DNA of 64,000 nucleotides from the NCBI GenBank assembly GCA_023055425.1, contig JALGPY010000004.1:65061718-65125717 (forward strand), given 5' to 3'. The notes under the pieces are model-generated. The model was not told the DNA's origin. It did no database searches and worked only from the letters and a program-made list of their open reading frames with translations. The DNA comes from Linanthus parryae (Eukaryota; Streptophyta; Magnoliopsida; Ericales; Polemoniaceae). This document shows positions 22,701-34,100 of the stretch, piece by piece (the first letter of the stretch is position 1; each line of letters starts with the position of its first letter). A program made the position numbers and the translations under genes.

Positions 22701-24106
22701 CATACTCCGCAAGAGCAGGGAGAGAACCCCTTAGACACCAGCAGAAGAATTCGCGATAGCGCTCATGAAAGCGCTCATGACCTTCGAAAAGGAGCTCTTC
22801 TGAAAAAACAAGAGCTTTGGCAGGATATAACTTCGGGAACCATCGCACATTCTCGATACGCGTGGCATAAGGCCTAGCTGTGAACTTGTTTCGGTCGTCG
22901 CATATCAGGCTCCGGGTGCACTTGGGAGGATTGGTTCTAAACCATCGAGCAACTCTCCCACTAGAAAGTTCATTCTCCGCACCTGGGACACACCATTTTT
23001 TGGGCCTAGAAGGAACAGGAGCATAGGAGGGCCAACGCTCAAAAACCCACATGGTAAGGAATGCGATGTTGACATAAGTCAACACATCAAGACAACCTCG
23101 AGAGTCCTTGATTGCCACTACCAGTTGGTCCAACCTATGGTATAAAGTGCCCAAGACCAGAGGCCCAAGTGCGACCCTTTGGCCGAGGGCCAACTTGACA
23201 GCACGAGGGAGGACATGATAAAAAAACCCCATCATGAGGGTGACCATCGATCAGGTACCTTGACAGCCAGGCACAGAGGAAGCCGCACAAGGTTAGATGG
23301 TACCCTTTCCCATTTACATAATTTTTCGCATTTGGGTTCTTGTCCAGAAGTTTCTTGGTGATACTAGTGTTCGCATAGTCGCGAAAGAAGTATTGCACCC
23401 ATTTGCCCCAGGTGTTCTTCGCAGAAGTATCAACAAGCTGCCAGTCAGGAAGAACTTTCGCAGATTTCCAGCGAGTGGAGATTTTCTTTACCTCGGACAA
23501 GCATTCCTCCATATTCTTGTATAGAGAAAGTTCTGGATCAGTCCTCAAATGGCTCAGAGGATCCACTTCACCAATGGGAGAAAGGTCATACAACATGTGC
23601 ACATCCTCCAAAGTGGGAGCAGCCACGAACTTAACAAAGTGGAAGGTGTGAGTCGCAGGTGAATAGCGAGAAAGAAGATTTAGAAGCATGGACGGATCCA
23701 ATAAACTACACGGCATCACCCTTTATAGCACGAACTGCGAAATAAATACTAGCATTGTCCAATGCGATGGCATGGTGTGTCAATAAATGGTTGATCCACT
23801 CATCCATGAAGTTTAATTTTTGGACAAAAGCCTGGGTAGAAATTGCAGTATGGGGGAAAAACCCATTTTCAACTCCTAACCTAATCACATCCTTGGAGTC
23901 GATTAACTCTAGCATGGCTGCATTGATAGGCGGGGTCAATGTCCGCAATTCTCCGGAGGAAACAGGAGCCGGTAGATTCTTCACCTTAACCCTAGCATGA
24001 TAGAAATCTTTTCCACCCAAATAGGGGGCTTTTGCCACAAGGTCTGGGGAAGATAAGGTATTTCTTCGGCCTCTTTAATGGGTTTGGATCTTTTTGTCTT
24101 GGCCAT
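19741..24106 (-). pseudogene. Antisense plant-mobile-domain (PMD) gene of the Tat element, five exons
   Basis: An extra gene on the strand opposite gag-pol. The start ATG is at 24106 (MAKTKRSKPIKEAEE). The PMD (aminotransferase-like) region lies in exon 1: SRYSPATHTFHFV...TLEDVHMLYDLSPIGE (about 23670-23570), continuing through WVFERWPSYAPV. Consistent splice sites predict exons 24106-22222, 22138-21625, 21551-21135, 20873-20292 and 20216-19741, with introns of 83, 73, 261 and 75 bp (phases 0, 1, 1, 1) that all rejoin the long open frames. Exons 2-4 are low-complexity and acidic/lysine-rich (KKKKKTK, EEEEEDERR); exon 5 is helical. Breaks: frameshifts near 24040, 23715 and a T-run near 23225, plus in-frame stops TAA at 20863-20865 and TAG at 20212-20214. 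PMD proteins of the MAIN/MAIL family act in silencing and meristem maintenance in plants; the role inside elements is unknown. Confidence 0.8.
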
Positions 24107-24848
24107 TCCTGCAGAAGAGCAAGAAAAAAAGGGGGAGAAATATACACACTTTGAGTTTGAATTTCAGGAAGCAATTATGTTTTTGTCAAGAGAAGATGAA
24201 CAGTCCGGGGTCAATTCTGGGTTTAGAAGCTCAGAATTTGTGTATATTGCTAAGAATTTCAGAAGTTCTACATTCAAAATCGTCACAATCTGGTGATTCG
24301 ATCAGTTCTGGGTTTAAGAAAAGAGCCTCTTTTGCAGTTCTCAATGAACGATATATTCCAAATAACTATGGGTTTACAGATCCAAGACAGTTCAAAGAAT
24401 ATTTGAGTACATTAATGGAATTGAGCAAAGCCTACCTTGTTTTGCTAAAGCAAGTTGAAGGAGACGATTGACAAGGAAAAACTGATGGTTGATTACTTGA
24501 ATCTGCTCTTGAAGGCTTCCGGGTATCATTCACTTTAGAGAGAGAAATGGTGCTCTGTAACAATGGAAGGCATAGAGTACTTATTCAAGAACAATGACGA
24601 GTCGCGTTCTTTCAGTAGTCGAATCGCAACCGTCACCGTCGAATCGCGCAATCACATGACAAGCTGACGTCAAGCCTAAAACCCTAAAAGAACAGACGAC
24701 ACGACTCTAGGGATTCTAAGTCATAATAGCACGCACGGGGGATGATTTTGCGTGTATTTGAATTGGTGCGTGGCAGCGACGCGTACATTGGTTCCTGCGC
24801 ATTGAAGCCTATCCGGCTATGTGTCTTCACGCGCAGAAAGGGGGCTAA

Positions 24849-25452
24849 TGTAGATAGTGCTTTCTAGACAGGCGGATCTTAGCCACGTGGCGATCATCCA
24901 GCACACCTAGCTGTGCTCCACACACACTGGATCACCACCCGCGCTGATCCACGTGGGGGATGCGAGACAGGGCCCTCGCATACCACCACACGGGACTTGT
25001 TGGGACTTAGTGGTTTGGAGGCTAGAGTAAGTCCTGTCGCGCGCGAGCGACAACCAAGCCCGCGCGCGACCCCTAGTAACTGCTTTGAGAGATTTATAGC
25101 ACGAGCTCCATAAACCCGGTCAAGCTCATAACGGTTCCGATATACGCGGTTAACGTGCGTAACGGTCCCTATATACGCGGACGAACGTGCCGTTGTGGTT
25201 AAGCTAATTAAGCCGCCATTAATGGGCGCATTAACCCACTACAACGGTCACATTCTCCATTATATATAGGATCGTTAACTCTTCCATACAAGTCATTTGA
25301 GATACCCGGAAGCTCTGCCAAAATTAGGTCTCTCTCTCTCATACACTACTATTGCCTTACTCTCTCCCTACACACAACCCTTCTCTTCCTGTGTTCTTAT
25401 CCCCTGCTCTTGGTGTATATTGAATCCTCTCTAAAGGATTCTCTCGTACTCA
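24849..25452 (+). repeat. Tat 3' LTR
   Basis: 604 bp, beginning TGTAGATAGTG right after a purine tract and ending CGTACTCA, followed by the target duplication CTTAT. The CpG-rich inverted repeat is at 25036-25045 and 25061-25070. This LTR lies upstream of, and antiparallel to, the antisense PMD gene. Confidence 0.95.
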
Positions 25453-25457
25453 CTTAT

Positions 25458-25854
25458 CTACAATCTCTTATTTTAACTATTTGTTGTGATGTAAAGACGA
25501 GTGGCCCGCAATCGGGTCTCGGATAGATCTCTCACAGATTGCGGAGAATTTGTCTCAAGTCAATCAAGTCACTCATAAAACGACTTGTGACGTAATACAT
25601 GTTCAGCCTGTTGGCAAGATGTTCCCATCCCGTCAAAAATGTATGCAAGTAGATGCCAAAGAAGTGGAAGCCAAGCGAGGAGGACACTCCCCCACAACTA
25701 GGCAAAAGTTTCTTAAACCACACAAATACGGTACATAGTCCTTTTTTTTGTCCCTACTGTTGGTCAACGTGGTTAATAATGGGATGATGTATTTTGAATG
25801 TAAGAATTGTATTTTGAATCAACAGGATTATACATTTGTATTTTTTTTCATGAA

Positions 25855-25911
<57 letters not shown>

Positions 25912-26029
25912 CTTGAAAAATGTATTAACCCGAGGTTGTTTGTTTTGGAGTGTAGAGCTATGTAGAAACTGTTGATTTTTGGACATAGTGGAAACTGAAA
26001 ACGAGAAGATACAGTATTTGAAATGGATA
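25458..26029. other. Intergenic; no gene seen
   Basis: A short open frame (25550-25738) has no recognisable family. A compound microsatellite, (AT)12 followed by (GT)16, occupies about 25855-25910. The rest is unique AT-rich sequence right of the Tat insertion. Confidence 0.5.
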
Positions 26030-26290
26030 GTTAAGAACCGGCATTGCCATTACCGGTTGTTAAGGTTAAAAATCGACAGTACCAATGCCAGTTTTTAAGA
26101 ACCGACGGTCGCACCGCCAGTTTTTAATTTGCGTGAGAAAAAGTTAAAACCGATCGTAGGAATCGATTTTAGTCTCAAGACCCGAAACTTTTTGTCGATT
26201 CTGTAAGTTCAAAACGAGCTCATTTTGATATTATCCAGTGGAGGTTATTTCAGTGTTTATCGGGCTCAACGAACTCATTCCAGTGAAAAA
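26030..26290. repeat. Dispersed palindrome-rich repeat, copy 1
   Basis: Contains several short palindromic blocks of the type AACCGRCA..TGCCRGTTTT and a tail (AAAACGAGCTCATTTTGAT ... GAACTCATTCCAGTGAAAA) that matches 60012-60090. Such ACCGACAAT/ATTGTCGGT palindromes are typical of subterminal regions of plant CACTA-like DNA transposons, but I see no CACTA terminus, so the class is a guess. Confidence 0.5.
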
Positions 26291-27157
26291 TTCCTTCTTG
26301 TTCTCTCTATTTATATGGGCTTATGTTGAGATTGCATTCAACACATTCAAAGTTACTTGATATCGTGATTTGAGAGAACCCCTAATTTGGCAGTGCCGTC
26401 TAAGTTATATAAGAAACAAAAAACATGGGTGATGGGCGTGTTTATGAAACTAATATTGTCACTCTGAGTGATTTTCCATCATCTTTTTGTGTTGTCATGT
26501 TCTGAGAAAATGGAGAGTGTACATGCTTGTTATTGGGGATGTTTAGGCTTGGTTGAGCTGGAGATTGAGATGAATCGATTAATGTTTGTGGCCGTGGTGG
26601 TGTCAGTGGTGCTTTTCTAGGCTCAATTGGGGCTAACTTGGTCATGTTGTCGTTATGTTAATCATCTTCCTGTTCTTCATTTTGATGTTCATGTGTCTTC
26701 ATCTCGTATGAGTTCTTTTCTTTATCACTGTAACGGGTAGGGGTGGGGTGGAAGGTCATTGATGATTTGATTAACAAAATGATAATAAGATTTTGATAAT
26801 CTTTTCATGATGTTGTATAACACACTGATAATTTAGTTATATTATTCCTCACTTACGTTTTCATATTTATCTTACAATTTATGTTAATGTAATTATATTA
26901 ATCCCGACTCATGTTACATATCCACCTCGTCAATCTATTAATAGTATAATATTTCAAAATTTATTAAAAGATCTTGAATTTTTTTCTAACCGTCACTATG
27001 TCAAATTTCTGAATCCCATGACTTAGGAGTGAACCGGAGGGAGGTACTAGTAATGTAGTATAAACTACAGCGCCTAAAAACCAAGGAAGTAGTATAACAG
27101 ACAGAACCTGCCCTGTTGCTCCTAAAATGTCGAAGGAAAAGGTGGCGCGGAGCAACA
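26291..27157. other. Upstream region of the HisRS gene
   Basis: AT-rich sequence with no recognisable coding frame or element termini. Presumably promoter-distal sequence for the gene that starts at 27213. Confidence 0.4.
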
Positions 27158-27165
27158 CTATATAA
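27158..27165 (+). promoter_or_regulatory. Possible TATA box of the HisRS gene
   Basis: CTATATAA lies 48 bases before the ATG at 27213. Spacing would leave a very short 5' UTR (about 20 bases), so this is only a candidate. Confidence 0.3.
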
Positions 27166-27212
27166 CGTGTGTTGTGTGACAAACACGAATGTAGTGATTT
27201 TCCTTCCTTCAT

Positions 27213-30200
27213 ATGGCGTCTACTGAGCGACGAAGCGGAGTGTCTATGGTCACACTGGGCCGCAAAGGCGTATCTCTCTCGCCGGCCTCCCTGTTCGCTG
27301 TCGCCAGTGGCTCTGCCGAGGTGGTAATCGACTCGTCAGCCCTTAGCAAACTCTCCGACTCACCCCCAACCGCAAAGTTCAGTTCTCTTCCGCTAAACGA
27401 CCTAACCCTAGAAGAAGCCAGAGCTTTCTTTTCGCTTACTTTGCACAAACTCCTCCTCTCCGGCACCGGCATTCGTCGCTCTCTCGTTGAATCCATATGC
27501 AGAGCCCTCAATGCTAACCCTTCCTCTTCTTCTTCTGAAACCCTCGGATTCGACGATTCGATCGACGTCACGGAGAATGAGCTCCTAATATTGTCGAATC
27601 AGCTGTATATTAGCGTTGCAATTGCCGGCGTTGTTGATTATCAGGCACTGGCTCTGTCTACTGTGGCGGACTCGGTGGCGGCATTGTCATGCGAGGCCTT
27701 GGGGGCGAGTCCGGCTGACTTTAAATCGGCTGACTCCGGCGACGGCGGCTCCTCTGCCGGAGTCGCTCGCGACTTGAGGGTTTTCCTCAATAATGGCTCG
27801 GTGGGTAAGGGTAAGGGTAAGGTCCAATCGGGAGCTGTTTTCGATATTCCCGAAATTCACGGAGCTCTGCGTGATTCTTACAGGTCGGTGCACTCAATGA
27901 CGCGTGCAGAATTAAATTCCCCAGTTTCTGAACCAAGAAAAGGTAAAGGTTTAGCTTCGGCTTTCTTGTATTTTGCTTCAGCAATACGGAATATGGGCGA
28001 GAATAGTTTATCTAGAGCAGAACTCAACATTGATGCAATGAGCAACGAAGGATTCAAGTCTAGGTTGATTGAGTTATTAGAGGAGGATTGTCCCAAGTTT
28101 ACTGAATTGATGGAATTGTCCAAGTCCCTTAGCCAATTAGAGTTGGAGAATGATTATGTAAAGTTCTTTTATCAACTCAATAGTTTATTTAAAAGGGTGT
28201 GGAAAATTGTATCATGGGAAGCTGTTACAGCTTTCGTGTCGATTGAGGGTGGTGAAATTGTCGATAAACCTCAGGCGAGTGGAGGAGATAGTGAAAACCC
28301 CAAGAAGAAGAAGAAGAAGAAGGTTTTGGGGGAAGGGAATAGGATTCTGGTGCAATTTATTAAGGATAAGCTGCAGGGTGGGGTAAGTGAGGCGGTTGAT
28401 TCTTCAGCTCCATTAGAGAAACGAGGCCGTGGTCTCCTTGCGCTATTGGACATCAAGGACCCGAGCTTTCCCGACTTGTTGAGTAAAGTTAAAGAAATAG
28501 TGGAAAGCAATGGAAATAGAAGACTTCCCAAGATTCCAAAGGTAAGGAAAATGCTCCTTTATACATGAAGTAATACTACTTTATAACATCTTTTATTTAC
28601 TAGTTTTAGTTAGTTTTCGCGCCCGCGTTGCATGTTGTTTAAAATTAGACGGTACAAATTAAATAATTGTTCTTGTGTTTCTCACATGTGCTGGTAAACA
28701 TAAACTCCAATAGAATAACAAGATCGTTTTAATCAAATTTAGAACTTTTAATGGGATCTGTGCTATGAAAGCCACCAGCTTTGATCATCAGTCTTGAAGT
28801 GTTTGTAGTCCCTACATCCCCCTATAGATGCCCAACTAAAATCCATTCTTAATAACTACGAGTTTGCACATCCCCTAAATATTTAATCATTTTTATCTCG
28901 CGAAAGCAAGATATCCTATAGAAAGCAAGCTAGAACTACTTACTACCAAGTTTTGACCAGAAGCTAAATAAGTATTACATCTTCACAATAGCGTTTGAAA
29001 TAACTTTCTTGCTAGAATGTGAGCAAATTTAATCTTCATATTGCTGATCTTTTCAATCTGGGAGTAGTCTTTTTTGTCAATCTGCTTCGAGCATTCTTGG
29101 ACACAGCATAAGAGAAGGCCCTTGGCATTGTCTTTTCTTTTGAGCTGCTATAATGGAAGGATACTTCGTATCAGTGTGCATGCAAATCGCATTAAAATTC
29201 AAGCATAGGAGCCGTTCACAGTATAAGAGTACGCCCTTGGTCTTATTTTTGTTTGGCCTTTCCCGCTTTGTAGAATAGAGTAAGATTTACTTTGATTATA
29301 ATTACTTGTTGATGTACACAATAAGGAATATACAGTTAAACTACTTAAACTACTTCATATTAGAATCTCTATCTCAATTTATTTGGATTTACAGAGAGTC
29401 GGATTTCCTTTAAGGTTGGCATAGTTTCACACTTTCACCGTCCTGCGCTAGAAATTGAAGTAAAACCATATCTAACATTGGAACTCGCTATATTGCGTTT
29501 TTTTTTTCAATACACCTGGTTTTATGACCGACATAGTTCTCTTGAGTTTGAAGGATGTGGGTTTTACCCATGGATTATTGATTAAGCTAGAGAATATCCC
29601 TAAATTCAGTTGCTTGACGGGTTTTCTGTAAGTCTTACTGAGTCTGTTGTCTTTGATATTTTCACGGAACTGTTGTAGACAAAAGAAGATTGCAGTTTTT
29701 TGACTTAGTTGTAAATACTCCAGGGACATTATTAGTCTAATAGAAAAATGATCGAAGATTGGATGTCACATACTCTAAGTTAACCAGAAAAAAAAGTTGT
29801 ATTGAGCAATATTTGAGTTTAAGGAAGATTGGATTCACTTTTCTTGATTGTTTAGGACTCAATTGCTGATTTTTTTTCTTAGGAGACCAAGCCCTCCTTC
29901 TTGAACAGTGTCTCAGGAAGATCTCCTTGGCCATATTTTACCACTTTTATCGATATTTATCCGTTACTTTCATCCGGCTTCTTGGAAGTCTCATTGAATA
30001 GTTTAACCTGCATTTGAGTCGTTACGGTCGCAAATGGACTCCTTTTGTGACCCAAAAACTATTGTTCCAGACTCATTGTTGTCTGTGGCTCAGTTTAGCT
30101 GCTTCACTGAAGAATTTATCTGGAGTTGTATGTCCTCCAACAAAGTGACCGTTCTTGTTGTTTCTCCTGGTAGAATGTGACATTGGAACACTTATTTTTA

Positions 30201-31082
30201 TGTCTCAGGGCACCCGCGAGTTTTCAGGTGAACAAAGTACCATTAGGGGCAAAGCATTTTCAATTATAGAAGATGTTTTCAAGAGGCACGGTGCGACGGC
30301 CCTTCACACTCCTGCATTTGAACTAAGAGAAACTCTAATGGGGCAGTATGGAGAAGACTCAAAGTTGATATATGATCTTGAAGACCAGGTAAATCATGTT
30401 ATAGTTTCTGTTCTTTTTTACAGAATCTCAATGGTCTCAAAAGAAACTTTGGAAGTTCATCTTTGGCAAGCTCAAAGTGATTTTTTAATGTTTTTACATG
30501 TTGAACATGGATTTTGATGTTTTAAATGCCTGGCATGCTATCATGAAGGGTTTATGAGTAACTAGCTGATACATGGTTCTTCCTTAACATAGTAGTGGAG
30601 TTTGATACTCGATGAAAATAGTCAAAATAACATTAGTTTTACCATGATTATTCCCCGTATCTTTTCTTACATTCTGTTTTCAATCCGAGGAAATAAATTA
30701 ATTTGAGGGGGAGTTGAAAACAGAGCTAAGGTTTTGTGGGAGAGGGCAAAAGGAACCTGCGAATGCCTTACGTAGCAAAAATTTAAATTACTTTCCCATG
30801 TGTACCCTGGTAATGAAAAAGAAGGGTGCGTGAGAACAGAATGATAATTTCTCCTTCTATTAATCAAATGAGACAATATTTCAGGATAATAGATAAGAGT
30901 TCCCTTCTCTTTCCCTTAGTTCCGTAGGTTCCAGAGATATTGTTGCTTGAAATGGTGAAAAGGCACTAGCAGTTGAACGATATTGCCAGGTCTCAAACAG
31001 TTGAAAATTATTACCACAGCGCACAACTACTTACTCATGAACTGCCAGTCAATAATAACCGCAATAGAGCATTTCCAGCAGC

Positions 31083-31135
<53 letters not shown>

Positions 31136-34100
31136 GCTAAAACTTGTAACTTATTCATGAATAAATAGTACCTCTGCCCACGAACCATTAACATCACTTA
31201 TGTGCGCCCTCTGTTCTTCACCCGATATTATTGCTGCTGATGAAGTGCCATGTTCCCAGTGGCTGGATTCGTCATCATGAAATGGGGTACGTAATTTCGG
31301 CTAATTCTGAGATATCAGGCAACTTTAATTCTTTAAAGGGTTTTCTTCTGAAGATGTGGAAACAATGAGTTCTCTTGGTGCTGATCCTTCTAGTAGCTCA
31401 CTCTTTATTGCTACAGTCGTTTTATTTTTTAGGAAGTTTAATCTTCAATTTGTTATTCAGACCTTTTGTACCACATAATCTTTGCTCAGATACTCTTGAG
31501 TTGGACATTTTACCTACAAAAATATTTATTTACTTTGTTCACTCTTGAATTTGATTCTGCATTTGTATATATGTTGTTGCTTGATTTGCATACGGTATCA
31601 TATGGCCTGAGATAAGGATTCAATTGCTTCATCACGACACTAGTAGGATTGTAGGTATGAGATCTTTTTAACCAGTTTCTTTTTGTTGGATTTGTGTAGG
31701 GTGGTGAACGTTGTTCTTTGCGATACGATTTAACAGTTCCATTTGCCAGACATGTTGCTATGAATGGTTTGGATTCATTTAAAAGGTATCAAATTGCACA
31801 AGTTTACAGAAGGGATAACCCGTCCAAGGGAAGGTACCGGGAGTTTTATCAATGTGATTTCGACATTGCTGGTCAGTTTAAGTCAATGGGTCCAGACTTT
31901 GAGGTTCTAAAGATTATGACTGAATTACTTGATGAGCTTGAGATTGGTGACTATGAGGTACTTCTCATTCAAGAGCTGCTGATGAAATATCTAGATCATT
32001 GTTTAATTAGAAGATAAAATTACTGATTGTTAGAAGTTTCTTTGCAGTGTTTACATCACTGTTTTCGCACGTCAAACTAACACACCCAGACATGAAGATC
32101 ACACTATCCTGATCACTACTTCTACGTTGGTCATGCCCGAGGGACACTGGTTGTAGACTGTCTTACTTGGATTGTCAAATCTATCTAACTTAGGAGCACT
32201 TAACCTTAACATCAGTTGCAACAGGAAGGTCCTCATTTAGAGGGCCTAGTTATTTGTTTCATGGTCCCTTATCTACTAAAGAATCACGGCTTATTTAACG
32301 AGTTGTGACATCTTAGGGTTTATGATGTATCCCTACATTGAACTGATAGTAATTAGTGTTTGGTCTTATAAGATTTTGACTGTTACCTTGGAATGTTTTT
32401 ATCATGATAAAGATTCTTTCTCACGCGTCGCATGTTTTTGCTTATGGTGTATCCTCCTGGAAAAGTTCCTGTTCATCATTGTGTACCATTCTTGTTATTG
32501 GATAGTCTCATAGTTCTGAATATTGATTCTTTCTCTGCATATGAAATCAGATAAAGTTGAATCACCGCAAGCTTCTGGACGGTATGCTGGAAATTTGTGG
32601 AGTCCCTCCTGGAAAGTTTAGAGAAGTATGTTCAAGTATTGACAAGTTGGATAAGCAGCCATTTGAGGTGATTAGGAGAGAAATGGTATGACATTCGTCT
32701 CCGTTGATCCATTGTTCTCTTTTATAGTAGACGCTGTTATCACCGTGTTCCTGAAATGAGGACTGTTTTTGGCCCATAACTAGTGTTAGTTTATTGTGTT
32801 ACTCCTTGCTAGTCCTCAATTCAGCATAAGTTTTGCACTTGATTGAAATTGTTTGCTGTTCCTGTCTGTTTGCACCTACCGCTGCCTCTTATTGTAGCAA
32901 TATGAGTTCATTTGTCGTATTGAGTTCTGTGGAAGATAGACAAATTGTGCGAATTTTCTACTGATGAGTTGTGTATTTTAATTTGTAGCCATGTTCTCCA
33001 TGTTAATGACCATAATTACATCCTTACATTCAGATTTTAGGAGCCTGAAACTATTTATTCACGAGAATAGGTGGAGGTAAACCGTAACTTGCGTACTGAG
33101 TCGCGCCTCGCAAAACATAATCCCAAACTGGTCTGCCTATCCTCTGCTCTCGTTTTCCATTTCATGCATGTTCGTCTCAAGTCACTTGGTTCAGGAACCC
33201 AAATTAGCATACTGTCCTTATAATCCTTCCAATTATGTACCAATTTCACTTTCATCCCTTGGTCTCAATCACATGTTTACGAAGTGTGCTTGTTGGATTG
33301 GGCCTAGAAACAGTCAATTCTTTTCCAGATTGCTGAGTTAAAAGCTCATTATGCTGAATATTTTGGATGATAACTAGCTAATCTTGTATGTTGGTATGGA
33401 TTGAAATTTATCTTGAACTTATATCTTATCTTGCAAAGTAGTACTTATCCCCTGTCGCAGTGTGTTCTGCATCTCAATGACATTTTTATCTAGCACTAAA
33501 GGATGGCATTATATTTTCTTGGGGCTCTTAAATGAGGTTTTATTCATTTAATTCTGGTTAAGTCTCTTATCGTCAGACATGTTGAAGAATTGGGTTGGAG
33601 CAGTGAATTATTGAAAGAGGATCTGATACTATGTACACCAAAAGCTTAGATTAGAAAGAAGAGTAGCAGCAAATGTGGATTTATCAAAATGGTTGTGGCT
33701 AAAAACAATTGTTTCATTATACTTACTGAAGGAACCATAGGGATAAAAACGGGAAGATTTGACAGGTGTGGCCTTCAAAATCATCACCTTTTGTGAAGGT
33801 AAGCTTATTCCCTCTGTTTTACCTTCAGTTGGGATTAGGCGGTGAGTCGGTGACCTCCATTGGGGATTTGATCTTCTCCTAACTTCAAGGGGTCTTAACT
33901 CCTTCCTAACAAATAATCTCAGCCACAAATTAACTCACAAGATTACACCATATCTTTCTCAATACCAGACCCCTTCCAGTTGATTAAGTTTAGGGGTCTT
34001 CTCTGTAAGACTGAGATGCATGCCATGCCTCAAGCATGGGATGTTTCTCATTTTGATAAGTAGATGAAGAAAAACTTTAATGGGATGAATAAAGTTTTCC

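Larger units (their letters stand above)
10926..25452 (+). mobile_element. Tat-lineage Ty3/gypsy LTR retrotransposon, 14.5 kb
   Basis: Complete insertion with LTRs at 10926-11535 and 24849-25452 and a 5-bp target-site duplication, CTTAT, at 10921-10925 and 25453-25457. Order: LTR, primer-binding site, gag, protease, RT, RNase H, second (archaeal-type) RNase H, integrase, untranslated repeat arrays, then a spliced gene on the opposite strand, polypurine tract (AGAAAGGGGGCTAA just before 24849), LTR. Dual RNase H, large size and an antisense extra gene are known hallmarks of Tat elements. Gag-pol has multiple stops, and the two LTRs differ at roughly 3% of positions by eye, so it is an old, inactive copy. 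Confidence 0.92.

Noticed and set aside
23992..24471. Extra + strand gene upstream of the Tat 3' LTR
   Set aside because: The frame overlaps the antisense PMD first exon and its upstream region and shows no family; treated as shadow or leader.
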